A stretch of DNA of 64,000 bases from Natrarchaeobaculum sulfurireducens (GTDB lineage Archaea; Halobacteriota; Halobacteria; Halobacteriales; Natrialbaceae), in NCBI RefSeq assembly GCF_003430825.1, contig NZ_CP024047.1, positions 2,418,001-2,482,000 on the forward strand. Direction: 5' to 3'. The translations under genes were made by a program, and so were the position numbers. This document shows positions 8,957 through 17,131 of the stretch, piece by piece. Position 1 is the first letter of the stretch; the number at the start of each line of letters is the position of its first letter. The notes under the pieces were generated by a model. That model was not told where the DNA came from, made no database searches, and saw only the letters and a list, made by a program, of their open reading frames with translations.

Positions 8957-10759
8957 TTACTGGATGAACAGGGAGAACCCAAGCGCGAGCATGAGCACGC
9001 CAGCCGCGACGTAGATTGTCAGTCCGATACCGAGTTTGCCGCCGGTCTTTCCGGGCGTCTGCTCGAGTCGCTGGTCGTAGCGTTCGTGCAGGCTCGAGGG
9101 AATCACCGTGCGGATGGTTCGGCTGGGATCGTGTGCGGTTCGAACGAGCGCCCAGCCGGTGGCAACGACGGCGTCGTTGACGCGGTTGTAGCCGCCGCCG
9201 AGGCCGCCCGAAGCGCCCTTTGCGCCGTAAAACGCGAGCGGGTCGTGGGCACGGTCGACGTCGATCCCGCCGTGGAACGTCCCGAGCAGCGGTTTCGCGA
9301 CCACGAACACCAACAGACCGCCCGATGCGAGGAGGGCGACTTTGGTGAACTCATAGAGCGTGTAGGGATCCGATCCCCAGGCCTCGCTTCCGGGCACGAG
9401 TGCGTACAGTGCGGGGTAGTAGAGGCCGAAGCCGATACAGCCGGCGGCGACGCCGCCGGTGACGACGGCGTGACCCCAGTCGGCGTCTGGCATCTCGATC
9501 GGCTCGCCGTCTAAGAAGGCGTAGTAGCCGAACTTGATGAACGAGGCGAAGGTGCCGACGCTACCGAGATATAGCATCCACTCGAGCGTCGTCAGGTTCG
9601 CCTCGACGACGGCATCGATCAACATTCCTTTGCTGACGAAGCCGTTGAAGCCGGGGACGCCGGAGATCGAAAGCGCACCGACGAGGAAGGCACCGAGCGC
9701 GATCGGCGCGGTCGTCCCGATGGCACCGAACTTATCCAGGCTCTCTTTGCCGAGTTTGAGGATGATGATCCCCGCGGCCATGAACAGCAGACCCTTATAC
9801 AGGATGTGGTTGAACAGGTGGGCGAAGCCGCCAGCGACGCCGAGCGTCGAGCCGATACCGATACCGGCGAGCATGAAGCCGACCTGACCCTGGATGTGAT
9901 ACGACAGGAGCCGGCGCATGTCCTTCTGGGCGAGCGCGAACGCCGCCCCGTAGATAGCCATCGCACCGCCCATGTACGCGAAGTAGATGTTCCCCTCGGG
10001 GAACGCCCGGAAAGACGCGTAGACCGCTGTCTTCGTCGTATAGCAGGCGAGGAAGACCGACGTGGCAACGTTCGGACTCGGGTAGGTGTCCGGCAGCCAG
10101 GCGTGTAGGCCGATGATGGCGGCGTTCAGGCCGATCCCCGCGCCCATCAACAGCGCCGTCACCGAGAACGTCACCGTCCCGAGGTCGACCTCGAGGCCAG
10201 CGACGTTGGTCTCGGCGAAGTGCAACGCGGTCGCACCGCCGTCGGTTCCGTAGAACAGGTAGAGGGCGACACCCGCCAGGAGCAGGCTGCCACCGATACC
10301 GTGGGCCAGCGCGTACCGGTAGCCCGTCCGGATCGACCGGCCACCGGATTGCCAGACGAAGACGGTGCTGGCGATGGCCATCGCCTCCCAGCCGACCACG
10401 AGCGAGAGCCAGTCGCCGACCATCACGGTCCACAGCGAGGCGGTGACGTAGCCGAGCCCCCACAGCAGGTGTCGCGTGTCAGTGTCGGCGAAGTAGGCGT
10501 AGGCGACGGCGAACGCACCGAAGCCGCCGAAGATGATCGCCATCAGTCTCGAGAAGCCGTCGACCTCGAGGACGAGCAACTCGAAGCCCATGAACGTCGC
10601 GGTCGGACCGGTTCCCTCGGGAACGAGCAGGGCCCAGACGACGACGCCGATCAGCGAGAGCGTCGCGACGCCGTGGGCCGCTCGCCGTGGGAGCACCAGT
10701 GTGAGCACGAGCGCGACCGCGACGAGCAGCGCCGGCGGCACGGAGAGGAGTTCGTTCAT
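8957..10759 (-). CDS. Mrp-type antiporter subunit D (NuoL-like, 600 aa)
   Basis: 600 residues with many transmembrane helices, related to NuoL/MrpA-N and MrpD. Family marks: VVGWEAMAIASTVFVW carrying the TM5 Glu, HAWLPDTYPSPNVATSVFLACYTTKT as the conserved TM7-8 region, and RRLLSYHIQGQVGFML. The C-terminal part extends past the transporter core with two more hydrophobic segments, the last being LTIYVAAGVLMLALGFSL. No separate MrpA exists here; this longer subunit together with the DUF4040 protein at 13.4 kb probably fills that role (inference). ATG overlaps the stop of the upstream subunit by 4 bp. Confidence 0.88.
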   Translation of the reverse strand: MNELLSVPPALLVAVALVLTLVLPRRAAHGVATLSLIGVVVWALLVPEGTGPTATFMGFELLVLEVDGFSRLMAIIFGGFGAFAVAYAYFADTDTRHLLWGLGYVTASLWTVMVGDWLSLVVGWEAMAIASTVFVWQSGGRSIRTGYRYALAHGIGGSLLLAGVALYLFYGTDGGATALHFAETNVAGLEVDLGTVTFSVTALLMGAGIGLNAAIIGLHAWLPDTYPSPNVATSVFLACYTTKTAVYASFRAFPEGNIYFAYMGGAMAIYGAAFALAQKDMRRLLSYHIQGQVGFMLAGIGIGSTLGVAGGFAHLFNHILYKGLLFMAAGIIILKLGKESLDKFGAIGTTAPIALGAFLVGALSISGVPGFNGFVSKGMLIDAVVEANLTTLEWMLYLGSVGTFASFIKFGYYAFLDGEPIEMPDADWGHAVVTGGVAAGCIGFGLYYPALYALVPGSEAWGSDPYTLYEFTKVALLASGGLLVFVVAKPLLGTFHGGIDVDRAHDPLAFYGAKGASGGLGGGYNRVNDAVVATGWALVRTAHDPSRTIRTVIPSSLHERYDQRLEQTPGKTGGKLGIGLTIYVAAGVLMLALGFSLFIQ

Positions 10760-12432
10760 CCGTCGATCACCCCCTCAGCGCCCGAGGCCTCGACGATTCC
10801 GTTGATCAGGTCGAAAAAGACCATGTGATCCGGTGCGATCCCGAACAGCAAGACGAGCGTCATCGTAGACATCAGTGGGACGAGCATGAACGGCGTCGTT
10901 TCCTGCAGGCGGCCGGTCGGCCGGTCCCAGCCGTCGCTCGGCGGGAGTTCGACGTGGCCGTGGTCGTCGTGGTCGTGATCGTCGTGGCCGCCATCGGCAC
11001 GGTACGCCATCGATTTCTCCGATCGACCGCCGAACGGATTGTCGAGGACGGGTTTGCCGCCGTGGTCGTCCGCCGTCTCGAAGAAGGCCGTGTAGATGAT
11101 CGGCCAGAAGTACGCGATGTTCAGCGCACCCGAGGTGACGAGCACGGCGGGGACGAGCAAGGTTCCAGCCTCGGCTCCACCCCACAGCAGGTGCCATTTA
11201 CTCACGAAGCCAGCGAGTAGGGGGATGCCCGCCATGCTGAGGCTCCCGACGGCGAACGCCGTCATCGTGACCGGCATCCGCTTTGCGACGCCGGGCATCT
11301 CGCTGATGTACTTTACCTCGAGTTGGACGTACAGCGCCCCGGCACAGAGGAACAGCGTCAGCTTCGCGAAGGCGTGGGCGGGGATGTGTAACAGCCCGCC
11401 AGTCAGCGCCATCGGCGTCAACAGCGCCATGCCCAGGACGATGTACGAAAGCTGGGCGATGGTCGAGTACGCCAGCCGCGCTTTGAGATTGTCCTGGCGC
11501 AACGCGAACAGACTCGAGATGACGATCGTTGCGCCAGCGAGGATCGCCAGCGGGACGCCCATCCCGATCTCGGCGACCGTCTCGGGGCCGAAGACGTCGA
11601 TGACGGTCCGGGCGACCCCGAACGCGCCGGCTTTGACGACCGCGACCGCGTGGAGCAGTCCCGAGACGGGTGTCGGCGCCACCATCGCACTGGGCAGCCA
11701 GGCGTGGACCGGCATGACGCCTGCTTTCACGGCGAAACCGCCTGCCAGCAGCGCGAACGCGGCGCGGGCGACCCACGGGTCCTCTGCGGCGAGGGTCGAC
11801 AGGCCCTCGATGCCGCCGCGGGTGAACGTGATGTCGCCAGCGAGCCAGAAGATAGCGAGCATCCCACCGAAGACGGCGAGTCCACCCGAGAGCGCGTACG
11901 CGAGGTACTTATACCCCGAGACGCGCGCCTCGTGGGACTCGTCGTGAGCGACCAGCGGGTAGGTCGCAAGCGTCAGCACCTCGTAGAAGACGAGGAGGAC
12001 GAAGATGTTCGCGGCGAACGCCACACCCAGTGCGGCACCGACGCTCGCACAGAGCATCGCGAAGAATCGCGTCTGGAACGGCTCGTGGTGGCCGCGCATG
12101 TAGCCGATGCTGTACAGCGCGGTGAGGACGTAGAGCCCGCTCGAGACGAGCGCGAACACCATCCCCAGGGCGTCGGCCCGGAGGACGAGGTCGATCCCCT
12201 CGACGAACGTTCCGATGGTCGTCTGGTGGACGGTGCCCTCGAGGACGTCCGGGACCATGCTGGCGACGATGGCGAACATGGAGACAGCCGCGAGCAACGA
12301 CCACGCTTCGCGGACGTTCGGGCGGTCTTTCGAGAGGAAGATCAGCCCCAGCGCGATGAGGGGGACGACCAACACCAGTCCAGGACGGATCGACTCGACG
12401 GTCGTCGCGTTCGCGAGGACGAGTTCAGTCAT
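10756..12432 (-). CDS. mrpD: Mrp-type antiporter subunit D (first copy)
   Basis: 558 residues from the ATG at 12432, chosen because GGGAGG sits 8 nt upstream; an earlier in-frame GTG at 12441 overlaps that Shine-Dalgarno. About 14 transmembrane helices of the MrpD/NuoM family, with TM5 Glu in VFYEVLTLATYPLVA and TM7 Lys in FAVKAGVMPVHAWLPSAM. A His-rich loop (GGHDDHDHDDHGHVELPP, near residue 485) before the last helices is unusual and could bind a metal. It overlaps the end of mrpC by 8 bp, and mrpC always precedes mrpD in Mrp operons, so this copy is the best candidate for the orthodox MrpD. Confidence 0.9.
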   Translation of the reverse strand: MTELVLANATTVESIRPGLVLVVPLIALGLIFLSKDRPNVREAWSLLAAVSMFAIVASMVPDVLEGTVHQTTIGTFVEGIDLVLRADALGMVFALVSSGLYVLTALYSIGYMRGHHEPFQTRFFAMLCASVGAALGVAFAANIFVLLVFYEVLTLATYPLVAHDESHEARVSGYKYLAYALSGGLAVFGGMLAIFWLAGDITFTRGGIEGLSTLAAEDPWVARAAFALLAGGFAVKAGVMPVHAWLPSAMVAPTPVSGLLHAVAVVKAGAFGVARTVIDVFGPETVAEIGMGVPLAILAGATIVISSLFALRQDNLKARLAYSTIAQLSYIVLGMALLTPMALTGGLLHIPAHAFAKLTLFLCAGALYVQLEVKYISEMPGVAKRMPVTMTAFAVGSLSMAGIPLLAGFVSKWHLLWGGAEAGTLLVPAVLVTSGALNIAYFWPIIYTAFFETADDHGGKPVLDNPFGGRSEKSMAYRADGGHDDHDHDDHGHVELPPSDGWDRPTGRLQETTPFMLVPLMSTMTLVLLFGIAPDHMVFFDLINGIVEASGAEGVIDG

Positions 12433-12817
12433 CGCTACCACCTCCCGAGTTCGACGAGGTCGTATCGTCTGCGGCGATCGCAGCCTCGATCTCGCGGACG
12501 TTCATCGTCCCGAACTCGGCGTAGAGTCGGATCGAAAGCGCCAGCGCCAGCGCCGTCAGCGCGACCCCGACGACAATCGCGGTCAGGACGAGGACGTGCA
12601 TCAACGGATTGGCGTGTGGCTCCGCGAACCCGTCTGTGAGGATCGGTGGGGTCGCCCCCTCGACGTAGCCGATCGTCACGAGCATCAGGTAGACCGCGAT
12701 CTGTGCAAAGTTGAGCCCGATGATCTTCTTGATGAGATTCGGATTGTCGATCATCATGTAGATCCCGATCAGGAAGAGCGCGAACGACGTGAAGTAGTAG
12801 TGATAGGCTTCGATCAT
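12425..12817 (-). CDS. mrpC: Mrp antiporter subunit C (NuoK-like)
   Basis: 130 residues with three transmembrane helices, the size and plan of MrpC/MnhC/NuoK. Conserved features are LIGIYMMIDNPNLIKKIIGLNFAQ at the first loop and an AIVVGVALTALALALSIRLY last helix carrying the typical V-I-x-x-A-L pattern. The C-terminal tail is acidic and hydrophilic. The ATG overlaps the mrpB stop (ATGA), and the gene overlaps mrpD, so the three are almost certainly co-translated as part of one membrane complex. Confidence 0.9.
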   Translation of the reverse strand: MIEAYHYYFTSFALFLIGIYMMIDNPNLIKKIIGLNFAQIAVYLMLVTIGYVEGATPPILTDGFAEPHANPLMHVLVLTAIVVGVALTALALALSIRLYAEFGTMNVREIEAAIAADDTTSSNSGGGSDD

Positions 12818-13431
12818 ATGGATTCACCTCCTTCGCCGAACCCTGCGGCGAGCCAGACGACGAGGCCGATGATGACGCCAGCAACGAGCGCGGCGATCGC
12901 GACCTCGACGAGTTTGACCATGTTCTCGACGGACAGCGGGAAGACGAACAACTCGAGGACGTCGCCGCCGTAGAGGAGCGCGCCGAACGCGACAGCGCCG
13001 AAGATGGCGGCCCCGAGTATGAACAGTCCTGCGAGCGCACGCCCGTCGAGCCACTCCTGAGTCGGGCCGAAGCCGAAGGCCATCGCGACCAGCACGATCG
13101 TCGAGGCCATTACGACACCGCCCTGGAACGCGCCGCCGGGGAGACTGGTCCCGAACAGCGTCAGGTAGATCCCGAAGGCGACGACGAACGGGGTGACCGT
13201 CCTCGAGGCGGTCTTGACGACGGGACTCTCGACGACTTCGGTCGTCGCCTGTAGCTCCGCCATCTCCTCGCGATCGAGCGACTGTGCCTCAGCCGCGGCG
13301 TCTTCGGCCGTCGATCCCGGATCCTCGTCGCCACCGTCGTCGACGGCATAACCGTGGATCTCGTCGGCCTCCGAGGGGTCCGCGTCCTGTCCACCGTCGG
13401 ATTCGACGTCATCGTGATCGGTCCCCGTCAT
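12814..13431 (-). CDS. mrpB: Mrp antiporter subunit B
   Basis: 205 residues. The first 85 or so are acidic and soluble (rich in Asp/Glu/Ala), then comes an MnhB domain with four transmembrane helices: TVTPFVVAFGIYLTLFG, GGAFQGGVVMASTIVLVAMAFGF, ALAGLFILGAAIFGAV and a final VAGVIIGLVVWLAAG. The GTSLPGGAFQGG loop is the family signature (usually PGGGFxGG). The long acidic N-terminus is an addition compared with bacterial MrpB of about 140 residues. Both ends overlap neighbouring genes by 4 bp. Confidence 0.88.
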   Translation of the reverse strand: MTGTDHDDVESDGGQDADPSEADEIHGYAVDDGGDEDPGSTAEDAAAEAQSLDREEMAELQATTEVVESPVVKTASRTVTPFVVAFGIYLTLFGTSLPGGAFQGGVVMASTIVLVAMAFGFGPTQEWLDGRALAGLFILGAAIFGAVAFGALLYGGDVLELFVFPLSVENMVKLVEVAIAALVAGVIIGLVVWLAAGFGEGGESI

Positions 13432-14015
13432 AGGATATCCTCCCGGCCGAGTACGATCAGGATGCTCACCGCCGCGGCGAAGGCGACGATGAGTTCACCG
13501 AGCGTGTCCAGCCCACGATACACGACGAGCACTGCCACGACCGCGTTCGGGAAGCCGGCATCCTCGAGCGTCTCCTCCATGTAGTAGCCATACGGCGTCA
13601 GTTCGCCATCGGCGTAGGTACTCGAGACCGCCGGGGCGTCCGCCGCGCCGATAGGATCGAGCGAGAGGAACGTATAGCCAAGCGGCACCGCGAGGGCGCC
13701 GACGATCAGCAACGCCGGGAGGTTGAGCGATCGAAACGCGGCGAGTCGACCGCCGTCTTCGTCGGCGTCGGCCGCACTGCTTGCGAGACCTGTCGTCTTC
13801 TTGACAGTGATCATAAACAGCACGGAGATGACGCCAGCACCGACTGCTGCTTCGATCAGCGCCACGTCGGGTGCAGCGAGTAGCACCCAGATCACTGCGA
13901 TTCCAAGGGTCAGTCCCGCAAACGTAACGATCGCACCCACCACGTCGCGTGCGAACGCGACGAAGAGCGCGCCGAGGAGGACGAACGCGATCAGTGCGAG
14001 CTCGAGCCAGATCAT
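13428..14015 (-). CDS. DUF4040/MbhD-like Mrp subunit (MrpA C-terminal part)
   Basis: 195 residues. The N-terminal 75 residues form the MbhD/DUF4040 domain (LALIAFVLLGALFVAFARDVVGAIV start, then AAPDVALIEAAVGAGVISVLFM, with the conserved P-D-V-A-L-x-E-A motif), which in bacteria is the C-terminal part of MrpA and in Pyrococcus is a separate Mbh subunit. The rest carries two more hydrophobic segments like MbhE, ending YRGLDTLGELIVAFAAA, a TRGLDTLGE-type motif. So this single protein corresponds to MbhD plus MbhE. Overlaps mrpB and mrpG by 4 bp each. Confidence 0.82.
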   Translation of the reverse strand: MIWLELALIAFVLLGALFVAFARDVVGAIVTFAGLTLGIAVIWVLLAAPDVALIEAAVGAGVISVLFMITVKKTTGLASSAADADEDGGRLAAFRSLNLPALLIVGALAVPLGYTFLSLDPIGAADAPAVSSTYADGELTPYGYYMEETLEDAGFPNAVVAVLVVYRGLDTLGELIVAFAAAVSILIVLGREDIL

Positions 14016-14332
14016 CGTGATCCCTCCGAGTCGTCAGTCGTCCAGACGTCGATACCTCTGCTGTAGGCGGCTCGCGTGATCGCGTGGGCCGCCGTGGGGT
14101 TGGTGTAGTAGATGAACACGAGCAAGATCAGAGCCCGGAGGGTCTCGCCGACGGTCCCGAAGTAAAGGGCAACGGCGAGGACCGAAAAGCCGGCACCGAG
14201 CGTGTCGGCTTTGGTCGCTGCGTGTGATCGGCTGTAGACGTCCGGGAGCCGGAGCATGCCAACGGCCGCAACGAACGTAAAGAAGACGCCGATCGCGGCG
14301 AAGACGACGATGAGTGTGGTCACGATCATCAC
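14012..14332 (-). CDS. mrpG: Mrp antiporter subunit G
   Basis: 106 residues with three transmembrane helices, matching the MnhG/PhaG family. The signature AAVGMLRLPDVYSRSHAATK (residues near 25-44) is the conserved G-x-x-R-x-P-D-x-y-x-R-x-H-A loop after the first helix. The second helix and a short third helix (ALILLVFIYYTNPTAAHAI) follow. Starts 4 bp inside the end of mrpF and runs into the DUF4040 gene by 4 bp. Confidence 0.92.
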   Translation of the reverse strand: MMIVTTLIVVFAAIGVFFTFVAAVGMLRLPDVYSRSHAATKADTLGAGFSVLAVALYFGTVGETLRALILLVFIYYTNPTAAHAITRAAYSRGIDVWTTDDSEGSR

Positions 14333-14610
14333 CAGTCCACCCCCTCAGCGTCGTAGGTGAACCGACCGACGACGAGACTCAACACGAAGTTGAGCAACGC
14401 GTAAACGATCGCGATGTCGAGATACTCGGGTCGGTCGAGTCCGGCCGAGATCAACGCGAGCACCATCACGATGCTCGTCCCGATCACGTTCACGGCCATC
14501 ACCCGGTCGTGAGTCGTCGGTCCGGCGACGACGCGGTAGAGGACCAACGCGGCCAACACGACGACGACTGCGGCCGCCGCCAGCAAAACCGTTCCCGCGA
14601 GGTCACTCAT
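14329..14610 (-). CDS. mrpF: Mrp antiporter subunit F
   Basis: 93 residues from the ATG at 14610; a longer in-frame version would add a basic Arg-rich lead that belongs to the overlapping mrpE region. Three transmembrane helices fit MrpF/MnhF: LLAAAAVVVVLAALVLYRVV, then GPTTHDRVMAVNVIGT (the conserved GP-x-x-x-DR-x-x-A-x-x-x-x-G loop) and LDIAIVYALLNFVLSLVVGR. GGGAGGTGGGCCCG precedes the ATG. Overlaps the mrpE stop by 8 bp. Confidence 0.9.
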   Translation of the reverse strand: MSDLAGTVLLAAAAVVVVLAALVLYRVVAGPTTHDRVMAVNVIGTSIVMVLALISAGLDRPEYLDIAIVYALLNFVLSLVVGRFTYDAEGVDW

Positions 14611-15679
14611 CGGGCCCACCTCCCGTTGGCGTCTCCGTCGGGGTGGCCTCGATGGCACCGCCAGCAGCGGCAGGACCCTCGAGTGCGACCGCGTCGCCTC
14701 GGGCGGCCGGGCCAGCTAATTCGCTGGCATCACGGCCGTAAAAGAGGTACCTGACGGCACGTTCGTGGACACCCTCGACGAGATCCTCGCGGGCACTTGG
14801 ATTGAGCGAGTGAACGAGCAGTTGATGCCCGTCCGCATCCACGGTCAGCGTTCCGGGCGTCAGGGTGATACTGTTCGCAAACGCGGTCACTGCTAGCCCG
14901 CTTCCGACCGCAGCGTCAACTCTGTCCAGGCCGGGATCGATCGGCAAGGACGGGTGTAAAACGACGTATGCGAACAATACGTTCGCTTTCGTGATCTCCC
15001 AGAGGAGATACGGCACAAACAGCACACCGCGAGCGACCGTCCCGAAGACGGGTCCGAGACTCGGTGTCGTCTCGAACGCGACGTTGCGCAACAGCGCCGC
15101 CGCGATGATCGCCGTGATCACACCAGAACCGAGGACGAACGGATCGAACAGGGAGTAGTTCGTCGCACCGAGGGCGACGTAGAAGCCAAATGCGACGGCT
15201 GCGACAACCCCTGCCCGGAAGAGTTCGTCACCAGTCAGCGTCCCGCTGTCGGACGTCACCGGGGCCCGCTCGAACGCCACTCCAGTTCCATCGAGAATCG
15301 ACTCGAGTGACTGCAATGTCGGCGCCGTCGCATCGAGCGAGTAGTGTGGATCGAGGACGATCCGTTCGATGCCGTGTTCGCGCGCATACTCGAGGAACAG
15401 TTCGACGTGTTCGCCCGGCCCGGCGACGTATCGGTCCGTTCCGAGGAAGGCCGTCGTCACCGCAAGCGCATCCGTCGAGGCGTCCTGCGCTCTGCGTTCG
15501 GCCTGCTCTAGAACCGTTCGATCCGGCGTTGGGACATCACCGACGTGATGACCCGAAACCGTCCGAACGAGGTGTACATCGTCCCCGTCGTCGCGAGCGA
15601 GGTCGACAGCGTGCGTTACTGTCTCCTCGAGCGTTCCTGACGGGGCGATCGGAACGAGAACTCCCCCACCGCCGGTCAT
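14603..15679 (-). CDS. mrpE: MrpE with N-terminal universal-stress-like domain
   Basis: 358 residues. Residues about 1-150 look like a UspA-type alpha/beta domain (GVLVPIAPSGTLEETVTHAV start, DVHLVRTVSG strand, GIERIVLDPHYS strand), and residues about 165-315 form the MrpE/MnhE membrane domain with LLRNVAFETTPSL, YLLWEITKANVLFAYVV and SITLTPGTLTVDADG, the last being the family hallmark. The tail is low-complexity Ala/Gly/Pro. Bacterial MrpE is about 160 residues, so the N-terminal half is an addition that could sense nucleotide or stress. GGAGG sits 8 nt before the ATG at 15679; a GTG 9 bp upstream overlaps that site. First recognised gene of the Mrp operon. Confidence 0.87.
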   Translation of the reverse strand: MTGGGGVLVPIAPSGTLEETVTHAVDLARDDGDDVHLVRTVSGHHVGDVPTPDRTVLEQAERRAQDASTDALAVTTAFLGTDRYVAGPGEHVELFLEYAREHGIERIVLDPHYSLDATAPTLQSLESILDGTGVAFERAPVTSDSGTLTGDELFRAGVVAAVAFGFYVALGATNYSLFDPFVLGSGVITAIIAAALLRNVAFETTPSLGPVFGTVARGVLFVPYLLWEITKANVLFAYVVLHPSLPIDPGLDRVDAAVGSGLAVTAFANSITLTPGTLTVDADGHQLLVHSLNPSAREDLVEGVHERAVRYLFYGRDASELAGPAARGDAVALEGPAAAGGAIEATPTETPTGGGPDE

Positions 15680-15876
15680 GTCGGCCACCTCCCGAACGGA
15701 ACCTTACGGTCCTCGAGGCGTGCGACGAGTCCGTGCCCATCGCGTCCGTCGCAAGCCTCGAAATCATCCACGGCGACGCCGGGAGCGGATCGTCGACTGC
15801 CCATCTCTGTCGACGACGCTGTAAGCGTTCGGTCTGCCGCGGACACCCCTTCGGATGGCCGTCGTTTGCTAGTCAT
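15676..15876 (-). CDS. Possible small ORF coupled to mrpE
   Basis: A 66-codon frame whose TGA overlaps the mrpE ATG (ATGA), the same 4-bp overlap used throughout the Mrp operon. The peptide (starts MTSKRRPSEG) is hydrophilic with no recognised domain and less acidic than usual. A T-rich element on the minus strand near 15917-15930 could be its TATA box. It may be a real first gene or the transcribed leader of the operon. Confidence 0.35.
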   Translation of the reverse strand: MTSKRRPSEGVSAADRTLTASSTEMGSRRSAPGVAVDDFEACDGRDGHGLVARLEDRKVPFGRWPT

Positions 15877-16232
15877 GTCTCTCTTCTCGTTAGTCGACCC
15901 AAGCGGTACCCGTAGGAAAACTATTTCGTTATCCGCCAGTTGGCGCGGAGAATCGATACGTTATGAGTTCTCCCACACAAGACTCCTCATATGTTCCGAG
16001 ATTTTTGAATCTGGAATACGTTCGTTTAATTCCGACGTCATCCGGGGTGCAGTCGGGGCCAGTTTAGCGTATGGAGAAGAAACATACCACCTATACCAAG
16101 GGGGCGCTATCGTAACCCTTACAATCTTACTTTCAATAGAACAAACGAAGTTTATGCTGGCAACTGAACCCCTCACCGGTCGACCTGACCACTCATGCGA
16201 GCACGCCTCGCCGATGGAACCTGCTCACTGAG
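15877..16232. other. AT-rich divergent promoter region
   Basis: About 356 bp between the Mrp operon and the ferredoxin gene, clearly lower in GC than its flanks. Minus-strand GAAATAGTTTTCC near 15917-15930 is a candidate promoter for the Mrp operon. Plus-strand GAAGTTTATGC near 16147-16157 resembles a haloarchaeal BRE/TATA element for the ferredoxin gene, with a leader of about 50 nt. An open frame crosses the whole interval on the plus strand but has no domain and atypical composition, so it was not called. Confidence 0.4.
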
Positions 16233-16559
16233 ATGAACCGCCGAACAGACCAACAACGCGACCGACTCGCGGCCCACGTCTTCGTCTGTACGAACGATCG
16301 CGACTCCGACTACGTCTGCTGTGCCGACGTCGGCGCCGACGAGGTCCTCGAGGCCGTCAAGGCCTGGCTCCGCGATCGGAACGCCTTCTGGTCGCCGATC
16401 GGCGTCTCGACCGCGGGCTGCCTCGGCCTCTGTAGCGAGGGTGGCACTGCGATCACGATCCAGCCCCGAAACGAGTGGTACGCCGACGTCCAGCCCGAAG
16501 ACGTGCCCGACCTGCTCGAGTCGACGTTCGGTCCGGAAGCCGAACGACTCGAGCGGTAG
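16233..16559 (+). CDS. Thioredoxin-like [2Fe-2S] ferredoxin
   Basis: 108 residues matching the (2Fe-2S) thioredoxin-like ferredoxin family. It has the ordered cysteines of that fold: Cys19 in VFVCTNDR, a Cys29-Cys30 pair in DYVCC, then Cys63 and Cys67 in AGCLGLC (C-x3-C). Residues ITIQPRNEWYADV and a final amphipathic helix DVPDLLES complete the fold. Such proteins carry electrons or supply a cluster; the partner here is unknown. Cytosolic, no signal peptide, monocistronic with an upstream TATA-like element. Confidence 0.85.
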   Translation: MNRRTDQQRDRLAAHVFVCTNDRDSDYVCCADVGADEVLEAVKAWLRDRNAFWSPIGVSTAGCLGLCSEGGTAITIQPRNEWYADVQPEDVPDLLESTFGPEAERLER

Positions 16560-16843
16560 CCTGGCGGACGCGTTCGACTAATCGCTTGAGGACCCGACCG
16601 GCAGGTGTCGACGATGGCTGTTCCAGTATCTGGCATCTGTTGGTCGGTAGGGGGCGGGTTCCTCGTCTGAGCATGTCCTCGAGTGGACGACGACCCCAGA
16701 GACTCTAGATGCTAACATTCGACGACGTCGGCAACGACCTTTCTGAGGGTTCGATGGCCTGAACGATACCGACGGGGTACCGTGGTGTGCAGACGGTCGG
16801 TAACGGACTCGAGGCAGTACGTCGGCCAGATGTGGATTGCTGC

Positions 16844-17017
16844 CTACGTCAGGAGCGCGTACACCACGTACGCGACAGCGAGGACGATGGCGAGTGTCAC
16901 CAGCGTGGAGACGACCCAGGTGACGACGCCGAAGACGATCGAGAGTACCTCGAAGGCGACGAACAGTGCGATGAGCGCCACGATCACGAGTCCAATGGCG
17001 CGGAGGGCGTCGGTCAT
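16844..17017 (-). CDS. 57-residue membrane protein
   Basis: A short gene easily missed because of its length. From ATG at 17017 to TAG at 16844 it encodes a protein that starts MTDALRAIGLVIVALIALF and continues with a second hydrophobic stretch (VSTLVTLAIVLAVAYVVYAL), so nearly the whole chain is two transmembrane helices joined by a Glu-Val-Leu-Ser loop. Codon choice is typical of the genome with strong GC at third positions. Small two-helix proteins of this kind (DUF7554/DUF7555-like) are frequent in haloarchaea; function unknown. It lies downstream of mscS on the same strand, after about 115 bp counted from the mscS start side being far, so likely transcribed alone. Confidence 0.7.
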   Translation of the reverse strand: MTDALRAIGLVIVALIALFVAFEVLSIVFGVVTWVVSTLVTLAIVLAVAYVVYALLT

Positions 17018-17131
17018 ATGTATCCGAACGTCCGCGAACGAGTAAATCGTTGCGGTGAGTGCGATCCCGTCTCGATTAGCCGACTCCGAACGATTCCCTC
17101 TCTGATCGAGGACGTCGCTGCGCCCGTAGAC

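Noticed and set aside
15866-16231. 121-codon frame before the ferredoxin gene
   Set aside because: Crosses promoters, with atypical composition and no domain; more likely intergenic.
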